A stretch of 64,000 nucleotides of DNA. Origin: Maribacter stanieri (GTDB lineage: Bacteria > Bacteroidota > Bacteroidia > Flavobacteriales > Flavobacteriaceae). The position numbers and the translations under genes were made by a program. Positions 30,721 to 39,200 of this stretch are shown piece by piece. The notes under the pieces were generated by a model. That model saw only the letters and a program-made list of their open reading frames with translations, did not search any database and had not been told where the DNA came from. Numbering within the stretch: the first letter of the stretch is position 1; each line of letters starts with the position of its first letter. The DNA lies in assembly GCF_900112245.1 (NCBI RefSeq), contig NZ_FOYX01000002.1, forward strand, positions 496,001 through 560,000, read 5' to 3'.

Positions 30721-31854
30721 TTATTGTTTCAACTCTAACAACACATTCTTGGCATTTTCATTTTCCGGATTTAATTCTAGTGATTTCTCATACATTTTCA
30801 TTGCCTCAGCCTTCTTATCTGCCATCAACAAAACTTCTCCATAACTGTCATAAACATTAAAACTATCTGGAAAAAGTAATGTATTCAATTTAAAAACTTC
30901 CATAGCTTTTTCTAGTTCTTCATTTCTTAAAAATGAATACCCCAGTTCATTCAAATCATGCTCTGAACGATTGTTTACCTTAGTTTCAATAGACATTTCA
31001 ATGGCATTATCTAAAGCTTTTTGCAACAACTCTCTTTGCTGATTTTCATTTAATGTTGCTGAATACGCTTTTATAATTGTATTGATGATTAGCCCTGGAT
31101 TATCTTGAAATACCGCATGCGCACTTCCGTACGCTATAATATTTTCTACATTGTCTTTATTATGGTTAAATTCTTTGTGAAGCTTTCTCCATCTATTTGA
31201 AAGCACTTCTGGAAAGCCTGCAAATGAGTTTTCAGGAAAAACATTTATAATAGGTATGTTATTTGGAAATTCTATGTTTCTCATATATCGCATAATTTCA
31301 TTGAAATTTGCATTCATATAATAATCACCCGAAGGTTTTACTATCGTACTTGTATCAAACATGTTATCTCTCATTGTCAGTAATTCTTCATTCCAGAAGT
31401 TATTAAGAGTAACATCTATCAATACAACCGATTTTACCTTTTTAGGATATTTATGCGCATATAACAGGTTGTATAAACCACCGTACGAATGAGAAACTAG
31501 TATTATTTCATTGTCATAACCCAACTTTGAAAGTCCTATCTCCAGTTCCTTAATTCCATTTTCTATACCAAAATCTGCATCATTTTTTAGTTTTGGATTT
31601 AATTCACTTGTTCCAAATCCTGATCGGTCATAGGTGATTAATGTAGTACCTGTAACGTTATGAATTTTCTCTAGTATGCCGTGCCAAACAGAAGCATCAT
31701 TACCTGCCCCTGCTTCAAAAAGAATTGGAGTGCCTTCGCCTTTCATTATTCTGAAATGCATATTATAACCGCCAACGTCTACTAATGTATCTTGAGTTTG
31801 AGAATGTATGGAAAGTGAAAATAAAAGTACTATTGAAAGATAGAAAAATTTCAT
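30721..31854 (-). CDS. alpha/beta hydrolase with C-terminal TPR repeats
   Basis: The ATG at 31854 gives a signal peptide (FFYLSIVLLFSLSIHSQ). An alpha/beta hydrolase domain follows: oxyanion region ILFEAGAGNDASVWHGI, nucleophile in LVSHSYGGLYNLLYA, and a candidate catalytic His in AYGSAHAVFQDNPG. The last ~100 residues form two to three TPR motifs (ELGYSFLRNEELEKAMEVFKLN, YGEVLLMADKKAEAMKMYEKSLELNPENENA). This hydrolase-TPR architecture is recurrent in Flavobacteriia. It is probably periplasmic; substrate unknown. The frame is open 23 codons further upstream, but that part is polar and unlike a signal. Confidence 0.75.
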   Translation of the reverse strand: MKFFYLSIVLLFSLSIHSQTQDTLVDVGGYNMHFRIMKGEGTPILFEAGAGNDASVWHGILEKIHNVTGTTLITYDRSGFGTSELNPKLKNDADFGIENGIKELEIGLSKLGYDNEIILVSHSYGGLYNLLYAHKYPKKVKSVVLIDVTLNNFWNEELLTMRDNMFDTSTIVKPSGDYYMNANFNEIMRYMRNIEFPNNIPIINVFPENSFAGFPEVLSNRWRKLHKEFNHNKDNVENIIAYGSAHAVFQDNPGLIINTIIKAYSATLNENQQRELLQKALDNAIEMSIETKVNNRSEHDLNELGYSFLRNEELEKAMEVFKLNTLLFPDSFNVYDSYGEVLLMADKKAEAMKMYEKSLELNPENENAKNVLLELKQ

Positions 31855-32186
31855 TTGGTCAGTGGTTTTAGGTTCATTTAAAGTCTTTTTGTGGTCTATT
31901 TTATGAAGCAAGAATCGTTCCATAAAAAGCTGAATTTTCAGTCTTAGCTTTACTTGTAAAATTTAATTCCAGTCTATTATTTTCAACCTTAATTCCCCAT
32001 AATCTTGTATAATAAATAAGAGTTACATTTCATCATGCTTAACTATAAAACAAAATATAGTAGTGGATACAGATTACTTCATAGTAAAATAGATTGTGAA
32101 TTAGCTTAATAAAAATGGGAACGAATAATTCATTCTTAACTTAAAAAATCTTTTGAGTTAGAGTAAGCTCCTAACCACTTGTATGT

Positions 32187-33056
32187 TTAACTTTTTGCTC
32201 TTTTTTTATTGATATGATATGTAAATTGCAAAACTCTTAAATTCCATAACGTCAAGGTCTGTATTGCAATTATATTTTCATTTTTAGAGCTTACAACTAG
32301 CTCATCTTTAAATGATTTAATGAATTTAGTCCAAAGGTTTCCCTTAGAGTCGTTGAGTAAAAAGTAAAAACCACTATCGCCTATTTTCTTTCCAGAAGAA
32401 GTTAAAATCAGCTCTCCGTTTTTACCTACACTCGGACTTAAAATAACCGTTGCGCTTCCGTTCGGCAATGGAAATATGGCTTTAATACAAGTTTGTCCCG
32501 ATGGTATTACACATGTCTCATAAACACCCGAATACACTACCTCCCCTGTTCCCTTAAAAGATCTAAGCCAAATAGTGCGTTTCACTTCTTTGGTTATAGC
32601 ATCTAATAAATGAATTATATCACTTTTTAAGGATTCTGAATCTTCAATATTTTCTATCGGAACATTTAACTGTTCAATTCGATTACTAAATAATAATCTT
32701 AGCAGCACACCAAATCCTTTAAAAAAAGGATTCCATTTTACTTTCAAATCAAAATCGTAGTTACTCGTATTTTCGTAGAAATCAATTACACTTTTGGATA
32801 ATTTATTTTGTTCTTCGCTAGATAAATTCAACTGATTTATTGATGATAATATCCCTTTATCATTTTCTTTCTCATCAACTATTAACTGCTCATTTTTAGC
32901 TAGTTGTTTAATAAATTTTACACCTATGCCATTTGTACTCCCAAAAGGACCTAACAACCATTTGTTTTGATCTTCAATAATTTTTTTTCCAAATAGTATT
33001 ACCCATTGTTGGGTAATTAAATCTTGAAGGTTTTGTTTTAGAATTGCAATTCCCAT
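32187..33056 (-). CDS. conserved hypothetical protein paired with CrtA-like gene
   Basis: A 289-residue soluble protein without signal peptide or membrane segments; I do not recognise its family. It has a helical, charged N-terminal half (LSSINQLNLSSEEQNKLSKSVIDFYENTSNYDF) and a C-terminal half of beta strands (VVYSGVYETCVIPSGQTCIKAIFPLPNGSATVILSP). Its start codon directly abuts the stop of the CrtA-like gene (TAAATG), so the two are almost surely translated together and probably act in one process. Confidence 0.55.
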   Translation of the reverse strand: MGIAILKQNLQDLITQQWVILFGKKIIEDQNKWLLGPFGSTNGIGVKFIKQLAKNEQLIVDEKENDKGILSSINQLNLSSEEQNKLSKSVIDFYENTSNYDFDLKVKWNPFFKGFGVLLRLLFSNRIEQLNVPIENIEDSESLKSDIIHLLDAITKEVKRTIWLRSFKGTGEVVYSGVYETCVIPSGQTCIKAIFPLPNGSATVILSPSVGKNGELILTSSGKKIGDSGFYFLLNDSKGNLWTKFIKSFKDELVVSSKNENIIAIQTLTLWNLRVLQFTYHINKKRAKS

Positions 33057-33767
33057 TTAGTTCTTTTTAAGATCAGGAATATAATTCTCTTTGCCTTTCC
33101 ACGAACCAAACTCAGAAATAGGCTTAAAACGCAGCGTCGTAAATTCGAAATGAAAGTCTTTTCGTTCCCGCTCTTTCATTGCATTTGCATGTCTTTTTGG
33201 CTTAGGCATGGTACTATGACCGTGAACCATATTGGTCATTTCCTCTTCTGTTTTCCAAATTGAAAAAGTAGAAACTGTATTTGGAAATCTAACGGATGCT
33301 AATGATAGTAAAGTGCCTTCATGGTCACGTACTAATTTTTCTACTGGTCTTCCCCAATGTAGAAACCTAGGTACTGCCAATGGTTTCATTCTAGCAATGG
33401 TAACTGCTACAACAGAAGATGCCGAAGTTGCTAATTTTGCTTTCTGTTCTGGAATTTTGAATCCGCCTATTTTTCCCCACTCCCTCATAAATTCTAACCG
33501 AACATGCCAACCATTTAACAAGAGTTTGCCAATTTTTTCTTTATTCAGGTACTCTTCAAGGGCTTCTTCATTTTCCCATTGTGCAAAAATTGCGACTTGT
33601 TTTATAAGAAATCTAGAAGTAGATATAATTGGTGAGCCTAATGTCATCGCCGTCATATATTCTGCATGAATTAAGCCTTTGGTATTCTTATCAATTGGAT
33701 TTAAAAACAATCCTTTTATCGCCATTGAAAATGGTATACTAACAAGATGATAAGAGAATAAGGTCAT
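33057..33767 (-). CDS. CrtA-like (spheroidene monooxygenase-type) protein
   Basis: A 236-residue protein with the dimeric alpha/beta-barrel layout of CrtA spheroidene monooxygenase and DUF3291-type proteins: IARMKPLAVPRFLHWGRPVEKLV, LASVRFPNTVSTFSIWKTEEEMTNMVHG, and HANAMKERERKDFHFEFTTLRF. CrtA is a heme enzyme in carotenoid ketolation; no carotenoid genes lie nearby, so that function should not be assumed. A redox or heme-linked role is possible. It is followed with no gap by an unknown gene. Confidence 0.6.
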   Translation of the reverse strand: MTLFSYHLVSIPFSMAIKGLFLNPIDKNTKGLIHAEYMTAMTLGSPIISTSRFLIKQVAIFAQWENEEALEEYLNKEKIGKLLLNGWHVRLEFMREWGKIGGFKIPEQKAKLATSASSVVAVTIARMKPLAVPRFLHWGRPVEKLVRDHEGTLLSLASVRFPNTVSTFSIWKTEEEMTNMVHGHSTMPKPKRHANAMKERERKDFHFEFTTLRFKPISEFGSWKGKENYIPDLKKN

Positions 33768-33845
33768 ATATTTTTATTGAATCTTGTAGGTTTTGTTTCG
33801 TATTGCTTAAGTTCTTCTGTTATATTAGTTAAAATACATTTACTA

Positions 33846-34439
33846 CTAATTAATAATATCTTCAAAACCCACCATTAAGTCCACAAGCCTCTGTTTTTCC
33901 TCAAAACCTGGGTACTTTTGAGATATAGATATTTTAGGAGCAAAGCTGCTGTAATTTATATATTTCTTATTCTGATATACATTAAAATGATAAGTTTGCC
34001 CACCAGAAGTAGCTAGCGCCAAAGTTGTATTTTCTTTATCCTCAAAATTTAATTTGGCTTTATCAATTTTAAATTTCCTTTGGGTTATGCAAGTATTTAA
34101 AAAACTCCAATACTGCAGATAATTATTCTTTTTTATTTTTACTTTTTTTACTTTTTTTACTTTAGCTTCTACTTCGTTTTCAACGGATTCAGCTATTTTA
34201 TATAACTCAACCTTTCCATTATTTAGATACACGATTACATCAGAATCCAGTACTCTTATTGGGTAACTAGAATAGCCAATTTGAATAATCAAGGCATTTT
34301 GGTCTTTCAATTTTAATATTTCTGTATAACTATTTTCTTCAATAGCTATACCTTCAAATTGAATTTCTTTTATTTTAGAGTTTTGAGCACATATAATCAC
34401 AGGACAGATAGTAAAAAAATAAAGTAAAAAATATTTCAT
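33846..34439 (-). CDS. secreted hypothetical protein, last gene of repeat array A
   Basis: The ATG at 34439 gives a signal peptide (YFLLYFFTICPVIICAQ). The mature protein of about 180 residues is beta-rich with a lysine-rich tract (EVEAKVKKVKKVKIKKNNY) and no family I recognise. Only 6 bp separate its start codon from the left end of repeat element E1, a spacing like that of a cassette gene. It has no repeat element behind it and so ends the array. Confidence 0.5.
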   Translation of the reverse strand: MKYFLLYFFTICPVIICAQNSKIKEIQFEGIAIEENSYTEILKLKDQNALIIQIGYSSYPIRVLDSDVIVYLNNGKVELYKIAESVENEVEAKVKKVKKVKIKKNNYLQYWSFLNTCITQRKFKIDKAKLNFEDKENTTLALATSGGQTYHFNVYQNKKYINYSSFAPKISISQKYPGFEEKQRLVDLMVGFEDIIN

Positions 34440-34445
34440 ATAATT

Positions 34446-34630
34446 CGTAACGTCTAAGCTGAGCATAGTCAAGGAATTTTTCGTTTCCATTTGCATACGA
34501 AGCTAAAGCTTTTTGCTTGGTATTTTTTATTGCTCAAAGCAATATTCCAAGGATTTAGCGACTTTATAAATATAAACAGTCCTTAAGATTTTACTCTAAG
34601 GTTCACGCTACTTTTAGATTTCGTTGCGCT
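34446..34630 (-). repeat. attC-like inverted-repeat element E1
   Basis: A 185-bp intergenic element between the DUF6090 gene and the next gene down. Its inner part (34497-34584, starting ACGAAGCTAAAGCTTTTTG and ending in GGATTTAGCGACTTTATAAA…) is a diverged copy of the same part of E6 (47288-47379), in the same orientation. The right end GTTGCGCT (34623-34630) matches, as reverse complement, AGCACAAC (35417-35424) on the other side of the DUF6090 gene at 7 of 8 positions. Confidence 0.65.
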
Positions 34631-34634
34631 ATCG

Positions 34635-35393
34635 TTACTCTTCCTCTAATTCAACATCTATAATTTGTATCATTTTTTGGATTTTATCCATAAAAACTTG
34701 TTCATCCAATACATTCTCTTTTTTCCAGCTGAAAATATTGGCTGTCAAATCTTCCATTTCACGATTATTGAAAAACCACTTATAGTCAGAGGAGTAAGTT
34801 CCTTTCGGGAATTCTTGGTACTGTTCAGCAGAGGAAATAATGTCTAAAGCACTCAATTTACCATCTGTAGCAGGCCAAAAGCGGTCATTTAGTAATTTTC
34901 TCACATAGCCATCTTCTTGATTAGCATCTATAACCATAGATTCGAAAGAAGAAATATAAGATTTCAACTCCGCATTCTTTAAATAATCAATTTTGTTTGA
35001 TGCAATAAGTGATTTGATATATCCATCTTTTGCTTCAAAAGAATATCCTGAAAAAGCATTTGACATTAATGAGTCTAATTTTGATTCAGAAACGCTGGAA
35101 ACATCAGTTCCAAACAGTTTTAAAATAATAATGCCATCCTCAAATTCTGATTTATGTTGTCTATTTATTTTTTTGAGGTCTTCAAGATTATATTTTAATT
35201 CAGTTTTTAAGTTTTGAAGAATTTCTATTTCCGCAATTTTAATCTTTCGTTTCTCATTCCAATTATTTATCTGAAGCGCAATTAAAATTCCAATAACTAC
35301 AAGAAGAATTTCTCCGATTGCGTATTTAAAATACTTTCCAGTTTTACCTTCTGAAAGCAAATTTTGTCTAATTTTTCTAAAAAATTTTATCAT
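34635..35393 (-). CDS. DUF6090 family membrane protein (cassette gene)
   Basis: A 252-residue protein with the DUF6090 hallmark at its N-terminus: MIKFFRKIRQNLLSEGKTGKYFKYAIGEILLVVIGILIALQINNWNEKRK, a single membrane anchor followed by a coiled-coil/helical region. It is predicted to be anchored in the inner membrane with the bulk outside. The family is abundant and multicopy in Flavobacteriia, and its function is unknown. It lies alone between elements E1 and E2, in the same direction as every other gene of the array. Confidence 0.8.
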   Translation of the reverse strand: MIKFFRKIRQNLLSEGKTGKYFKYAIGEILLVVIGILIALQINNWNEKRKIKIAEIEILQNLKTELKYNLEDLKKINRQHKSEFEDGIIILKLFGTDVSSVSESKLDSLMSNAFSGYSFEAKDGYIKSLIASNKIDYLKNAELKSYISSFESMVIDANQEDGYVRKLLNDRFWPATDGKLSALDIISSAEQYQEFPKGTYSSDYKWFFNNREMEDLTANIFSWKKENVLDEQVFMDKIQKMIQIIDVELEEE

Positions 35394-35414
35394 TAGTTAG
35401 CGATTGGTAATAAT

Positions 35415-35612
35415 GAAGCACAACATTGATAATAAGGGTAGTGTGGGTATTTTGAGCGCAAGCCTTTACGGTTATAGTACATAGCTAAGCCTTATTTTTT
35501 GTTTTTAAATTTAACTATAAAAACTCAAAATAAGGCTTTGCGCACTTCGATTTACAGAACTACCTTTCGGAAAGTACCAAAGTCTGTATTACTTATGTCT
35601 ATTATTGTGCGT
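35415..35612 (-). repeat. attC-like inverted-repeat element E2
   Basis: A ~198-bp element between the VOC gene and the DUF6090 gene. Its ends are GCACAAC (35418-35424) and ATTGTGCGT (35604-35612). Inside is a 12-bp perfect hairpin (AAGCCTTATTTT near 35488, complement near 35527), and GCGCAAGCCTT (35456-35466) pairs almost perfectly with AAGGCTTTGCGC near 35532. The right end pairs with ACGCACAAC beyond the AraC gene (8 of 9). Confidence 0.6.
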
Positions 35613-35630
35613 TCGTTCTATTTCCCTCGT

Positions 35631-36125
35631 TTAGTTTGGGGAATGCAGACCAATTTTATTCCCTTCCGAATCGAGAAATATTGCGTAATATCCACTTTCA
35701 TCTGCGTGAGGTGATTTTGGAACAATTATTTTCCCGTCATTTTCTTCGACCTTATCAAGAATTATTTGAAGATTATCTCCTCCATTTAGATATATGGTCA
35801 CTCCTTCTGCAGAGGGTTTATAACCTTCTGCTTTCATTATAACTCCCGTTATCATTTGCCCTTCGTATGGGAATATTCCCATTTGCATTTCTGGGAATTC
35901 CATTTTTTCAATATTAATGTCTAAAATTGCCTGATAAAAATCTACTGCTCTTGAAATATCTGTAGCCGGAATTTCAAAAATGGAAATAAAACTTTTCATA
36001 TCGCTCATTTTATGTGTTTCGTTTGAATCTGTTTGTTGGTTCTCGGTACTGGATTTGCCTTGACCTTTACAAGCTATAATGCAAAAGGAAAGTATAACCG
36101 CACTACAAAGTATTCTCTTTTTCAT
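35631..36125 (-). CDS. VOC family lipoprotein (cassette gene)
   Basis: A glyoxalase/bleomycin-resistance-fold (VOC) protein: ISIFEIPATDISRAVDFYQAILDINIEKMEF, MGIFPYEGQMITGVIM, VTIYLNGGDNLQIILDKVEENDGKIIVPKSPHADESGYYAIFLDSEGNKIGLHS. Such proteins usually are cytoplasmic, but this one opens with a lipoprotein signal (LCSAVILSFCIIAC) followed by a Ser/Asn-rich linker. An internal Met before KSFISIF would give a normal cytoplasmic form. The upstream AraC gene is 77 bp away with no repeat element between, so both travel in one cassette. Confidence 0.75.
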   Translation of the reverse strand: MKKRILCSAVILSFCIIACKGQGKSSTENQQTDSNETHKMSDMKSFISIFEIPATDISRAVDFYQAILDINIEKMEFPEMQMGIFPYEGQMITGVIMKAEGYKPSAEGVTIYLNGGDNLQIILDKVEENDGKIIVPKSPHADESGYYAIFLDSEGNKIGLHSPN

Positions 36126-36202
36126 ATTTGTTTTTTTTAAGTTCTCGGTACAAATATGAATTATTTTAGAAGTCTAAAATTGTAAAAATGCGACACGTGG
36201 TT

Positions 36203-37018
36203 TTACTTGTAGAAGAGTGTTGAAAGAGCCATATTTTCGTTAGCTAAAAACTCCTTAGGGTTAATACCTGTAAACTCCTTAAAGTCTTTTATGAAATGTG
36301 CTTGGTCGAAATATTCACTTTCATATGCAATGTTGGTTAGGTTGTCCTTCTTTTTGTTAAGCAATATTTTCAATGCAGTTTGAAGTCGAATTACTTTACC
36401 CAATTGTTTTGGACTGATACCAATTTGCTTTTTAAAATTTCTTTCGAGTTGTCTTCTTTTAGACAAATCTTCTTTAAGAATAGTGGTTATAGATTCAGTT
36501 CCATTTGATGATAAAAGAGCTTCAACGGTTTGTTTTACGATATTGTCAATAGTAATTTTGTCATTCAATTTTTCCAAAAGAAAATTCTCTATGATTTCAA
36601 TTCTATGTTTGGTGTCTGCTGCGTGAATTATTTTTTGTTCCAATTCATTGGCGGTGTATGCTCCGAACAATAATTCTATAGGTGTTTCTTTATTTGCCAA
36701 ATCTTTAATTGGCATTGTAACGAAATTAGCAAATCCATAAGGGTAAAATCTAATTGAAAATGTATTTACGAAACCTGTTGGTTCGATATAAAATGGTTCA
36801 ATAGTTTGCCCAAGTACCATTGCACGAGGTTGCAGTATAAATTCATCTTTTGAAGTATAACGCTTAATGTCGTCTCCAAGAATAAAGGCCATTTCAATAC
36901 AACCATCAGGTATAATTCGCTGTCTTTCAGAATTGTTCTCCGCAGGAACTTCTAAAGTCCAATAACAACTTATAAGGGATCCTAAATCTGAATGTGGTTG
37001 AAAAGTTTGATAGTTCAT
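36203..37018 (-). CDS. AraC family transcriptional regulator (cassette gene)
   Basis: A 271-residue regulator with a DUF6597-type N-terminal domain (YQTFQPHSDLGSLISCYWTLEVP…IPDGCIEMAFILGD) and a C-terminal AraC DNA-binding domain (RQLERNFKKQIGISPKQLGKVIRLQTALKIL…NIAYESEYFDQAHFIKDFKEFTGINPKEFL). It probably regulates the VOC gene next to it. The start codon is 24 bp from the left end of element E3. Confidence 0.85.
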   Translation of the reverse strand: MNYQTFQPHSDLGSLISCYWTLEVPAENNSERQRIIPDGCIEMAFILGDDIKRYTSKDEFILQPRAMVLGQTIEPFYIEPTGFVNTFSIRFYPYGFANFVTMPIKDLANKETPIELLFGAYTANELEQKIIHAADTKHRIEIIENFLLEKLNDKITIDNIVKQTVEALLSSNGTESITTILKEDLSKRRQLERNFKKQIGISPKQLGKVIRLQTALKILLNKKKDNLTNIAYESEYFDQAHFIKDFKEFTGINPKEFLANENMALSTLFYK

Positions 37019-37042
37019 TGATTAATTGATGCTCTTTGAATG

Positions 37043-37174
37043 ACGCACAACGGTTTCGGCATGATCAGTTGCGTACAAATAGGCTAAAATTCTTTGAGAT
37101 ACAATATAATAAAAAGTAGAGAAGGACCATCGTCTTAGCCAGCACTAGCAATTAATTATACACGTTGCTGCCAC
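37043..37174 (-). repeat. attC-like inverted-repeat element E3
   Basis: A ~130-bp element between the luciferase-like oxidoreductase operon and the AraC gene, at the upstream edge of array A. The left end is ACGCACAACGG (37043-37053). The right arm (37144-37167, starting ACTAGCAATTAATTATAC) is 22 of 24 identical to that of E5 (46256-46279). Its two arms pair poorly with each other, as if halves from different elements were joined. Confidence 0.6.
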
Positions 37175-37221
37175 ACATTTTAATTGAGGAATTAATATTC
37201 TTTTATTTTTTTATGAATCAT

Positions 37222-38193
37222 TTAAAAACCAATAGCAAACTCTGGTAATACCACCTCCTCAATTTTAGCAATAGCCTCACTTACGGGAGTTTCAGACTTT
37301 CTTAGGTTTATTGCCATATGATTGACACCGACGTTTTCATAAGCTTTTAAATATTCGGTAAGATGGTTGATGCCCACAGTGCCACCAAAGCGCTGTGGTT
37401 TAAAAGTCACATTGTCGTTTTTAGATAGGTTTAAATGTATAGCCGAAATATAAGGCTTTGCTGCTTGGTCTTCATCGTACAAAGCATTACACCAGTATTT
37501 TCTATTTTCTAAAGTTTCGGCAACCGGTCTTGGATAATTAAACCAAGCTTGCGCGTTTTTGGCAATCCAGTTAATACTTTGTCCGGAATGACCAGCTACT
37601 ACAAGTGGAATGTCTTTCTTCGGTTTTGGATAGACTTCAATACCGCTATTTAAAAAATCATACATAGATTTTAAATCGCTATTAGTTTTCCAAGCTTCTT
37701 TAATAATGTCAAGATTGTTTCTAAAGATTTCAGGTCTTTTTTTATAGTCGATATTGTACATTGGGAACTCTACAGGTCTGTCTCCCAAACCTAAGCCTAA
37801 CATTAGTCTGCCATCACTTAAATTTTCTATGGTCGCAATAGCTTTTGCCAATTTTATAGGTTGCTGTAGTGGCAATACTATGGCAGCTGTACCTAGTAAA
37901 ATGTTTTTGGTAGCAGCAGCTAAATAGCCCAAGTAAGGTAGGGTGTCAAACAATTGCGCACCATCACCAAAGTTAGGGTCGTACACCGGAACATCTCGCA
38001 TCCATAAAGCGGCGAACCCTGCTTCATCAATTTGCTTTGCCAATGCTAAATGATTGGAGATATCTGGAACTCCAAATGGTCTGTTGTCTTCCAAACGTTT
38101 GCGATTGCCTACGGTTGACCAATCGTTATCTAAAGGAAACTCTATACCAAGTGTCATTTTACCTGGTTTGTATAGTTTATCAAATGGATTCAT
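37222..38193 (-). CDS. LLM-class flavin-dependent oxidoreductase
   Basis: A 323-residue luciferase-like monooxygenase of the TIGR03571 group: FPLDNDWSTVGNRKRLEDNRPFGVPDISNHLALAKQIDEAGFAALWMRDVP, LLGTAAIVLPLQQPIKLAKAIATIENLSDGRLMLGLGLGDRP, and PLVVAGHSGQSINWIAKNA. These proteins use reduced FMN or F420 to oxidise small molecules. It is the last gene of an operon with a cyclase, an MFS exporter and an aldo/keto reductase, so it probably acts in the same detoxification or degradation route. Confidence 0.85.
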   Translation of the reverse strand: MNPFDKLYKPGKMTLGIEFPLDNDWSTVGNRKRLEDNRPFGVPDISNHLALAKQIDEAGFAALWMRDVPVYDPNFGDGAQLFDTLPYLGYLAAATKNILLGTAAIVLPLQQPIKLAKAIATIENLSDGRLMLGLGLGDRPVEFPMYNIDYKKRPEIFRNNLDIIKEAWKTNSDLKSMYDFLNSGIEVYPKPKKDIPLVVAGHSGQSINWIAKNAQAWFNYPRPVAETLENRKYWCNALYDEDQAAKPYISAIHLNLSKNDNVTFKPQRFGGTVGINHLTEYLKAYENVGVNHMAINLRKSETPVSEAIAKIEEVVLPEFAIGF

Positions 38194-38251
38194 AATGTGT
38201 TTTTTATTAAATTCATCAGGTATCCGCTAAGACACCTGATGAATAATATGA

Positions 38252-39189
38252 TTAAGCATTCCAGATACTATCTGCAGTGTATGGTCCGTTTTCAACTTCC
38301 CAAAATTTACCATCTATAAAACGGTGTCCTTTATCTAAATCCTTCAATAATGCCATATCTTCTTCAGTAAGTGTATGGTTTAACGTCTCTAAATTCTGAA
38401 GTAATCGTGCTTCATTTATAGATTTAGGAATTACCGCAATGCCTCGTTGTATTGTATATGCCAATGCGACTTGTGCAGGCGACATATGTCTTGCTTTGGC
38501 AATGTTTTTTATCGTATCATTTTCTAACAAACGAAGCGTGCTATTGTCATCTACAAGCGAACCTAAAGGTGCATATGCAGTTAGCAGAATATCGTTTTTT
38601 ACGCAGAATGATTGTAATGCTTCTTGCTGTAAAAACGGATGCATTTCTACCTGATTCATTTCTGGTTTATGAACTGCACTCGCTTTTATTTCTTTCAACT
38701 GATTCTCATTGAAATTACTCACGCCAATATGCTTTGCAAGTCCTTGTTCCAAAGCAGCTTCCATTCCTTTCCAAGTATTGGTTAATGGTACCTCTGAAAG
38801 CGGAATAAAATCAGATGCTTTTTCTGGCATTTCCGTTCTTTTTTTAAAGCTACTGGCCAGTGGATAAGATACAGGTCTAGATAATCTAGTTGTAAATCTT
38901 CTAAAGTTTGATTCAACGCAGGAATTACATTCTCTTCACCGTGAGAAGCATTCCATAATTTGGAAGTCACCCATAAATCCTCTCTTGAAACCAAACCTTG
39001 TTTAATTGCATCAGCAATGGCATTACCAACTTCTTTTTCGTTACCGTATGCCGCAGCACAATCTATATGTCTGTATCCAATTTTTATAGCCGAAAGAACA
39101 GCATTGTACACTTCATTAGGTTCAGATCTAAAAGTTCCTAATCCTAAAATTGGCATTTCGTCGTTATTTCTAAATTTTAATGTAGTCAT
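38252..39189 (-). pseudogene. aldo/keto reductase, frameshifted
   Basis: Two frames together make one aldo/keto reductase of about 312 residues. The first (39189 to ~38850) has GLGTFRSEP, DCAAAYGNE with catalytic Asp/Tyr, VTSKLWN with Lys, and LIHWPVALKK with His; the second (from ~38835 to 38252) has VSNFNENQLKEI, MHPFLQQEAL, AYAPLGS and IPKSINEARL. The break is at a run of seven A (minus strand, 38839-38845), where one base is missing. All catalytic residues lie before the break. A sequencing slip, a recent mutation or slippage in expression are all possible. ATG at 39189 matches the family start. Confidence 0.8.
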
Positions 39190-39200
39190 CGTTATTATAT

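Noticed and set aside
35415..35612. Element E2 as a simple bidirectional terminator
   Set aside because: Long bulged arms, conserved GTTG/CAAC ends and family resemblance to the other elements are not explained by terminator function, although partial termination is possible.
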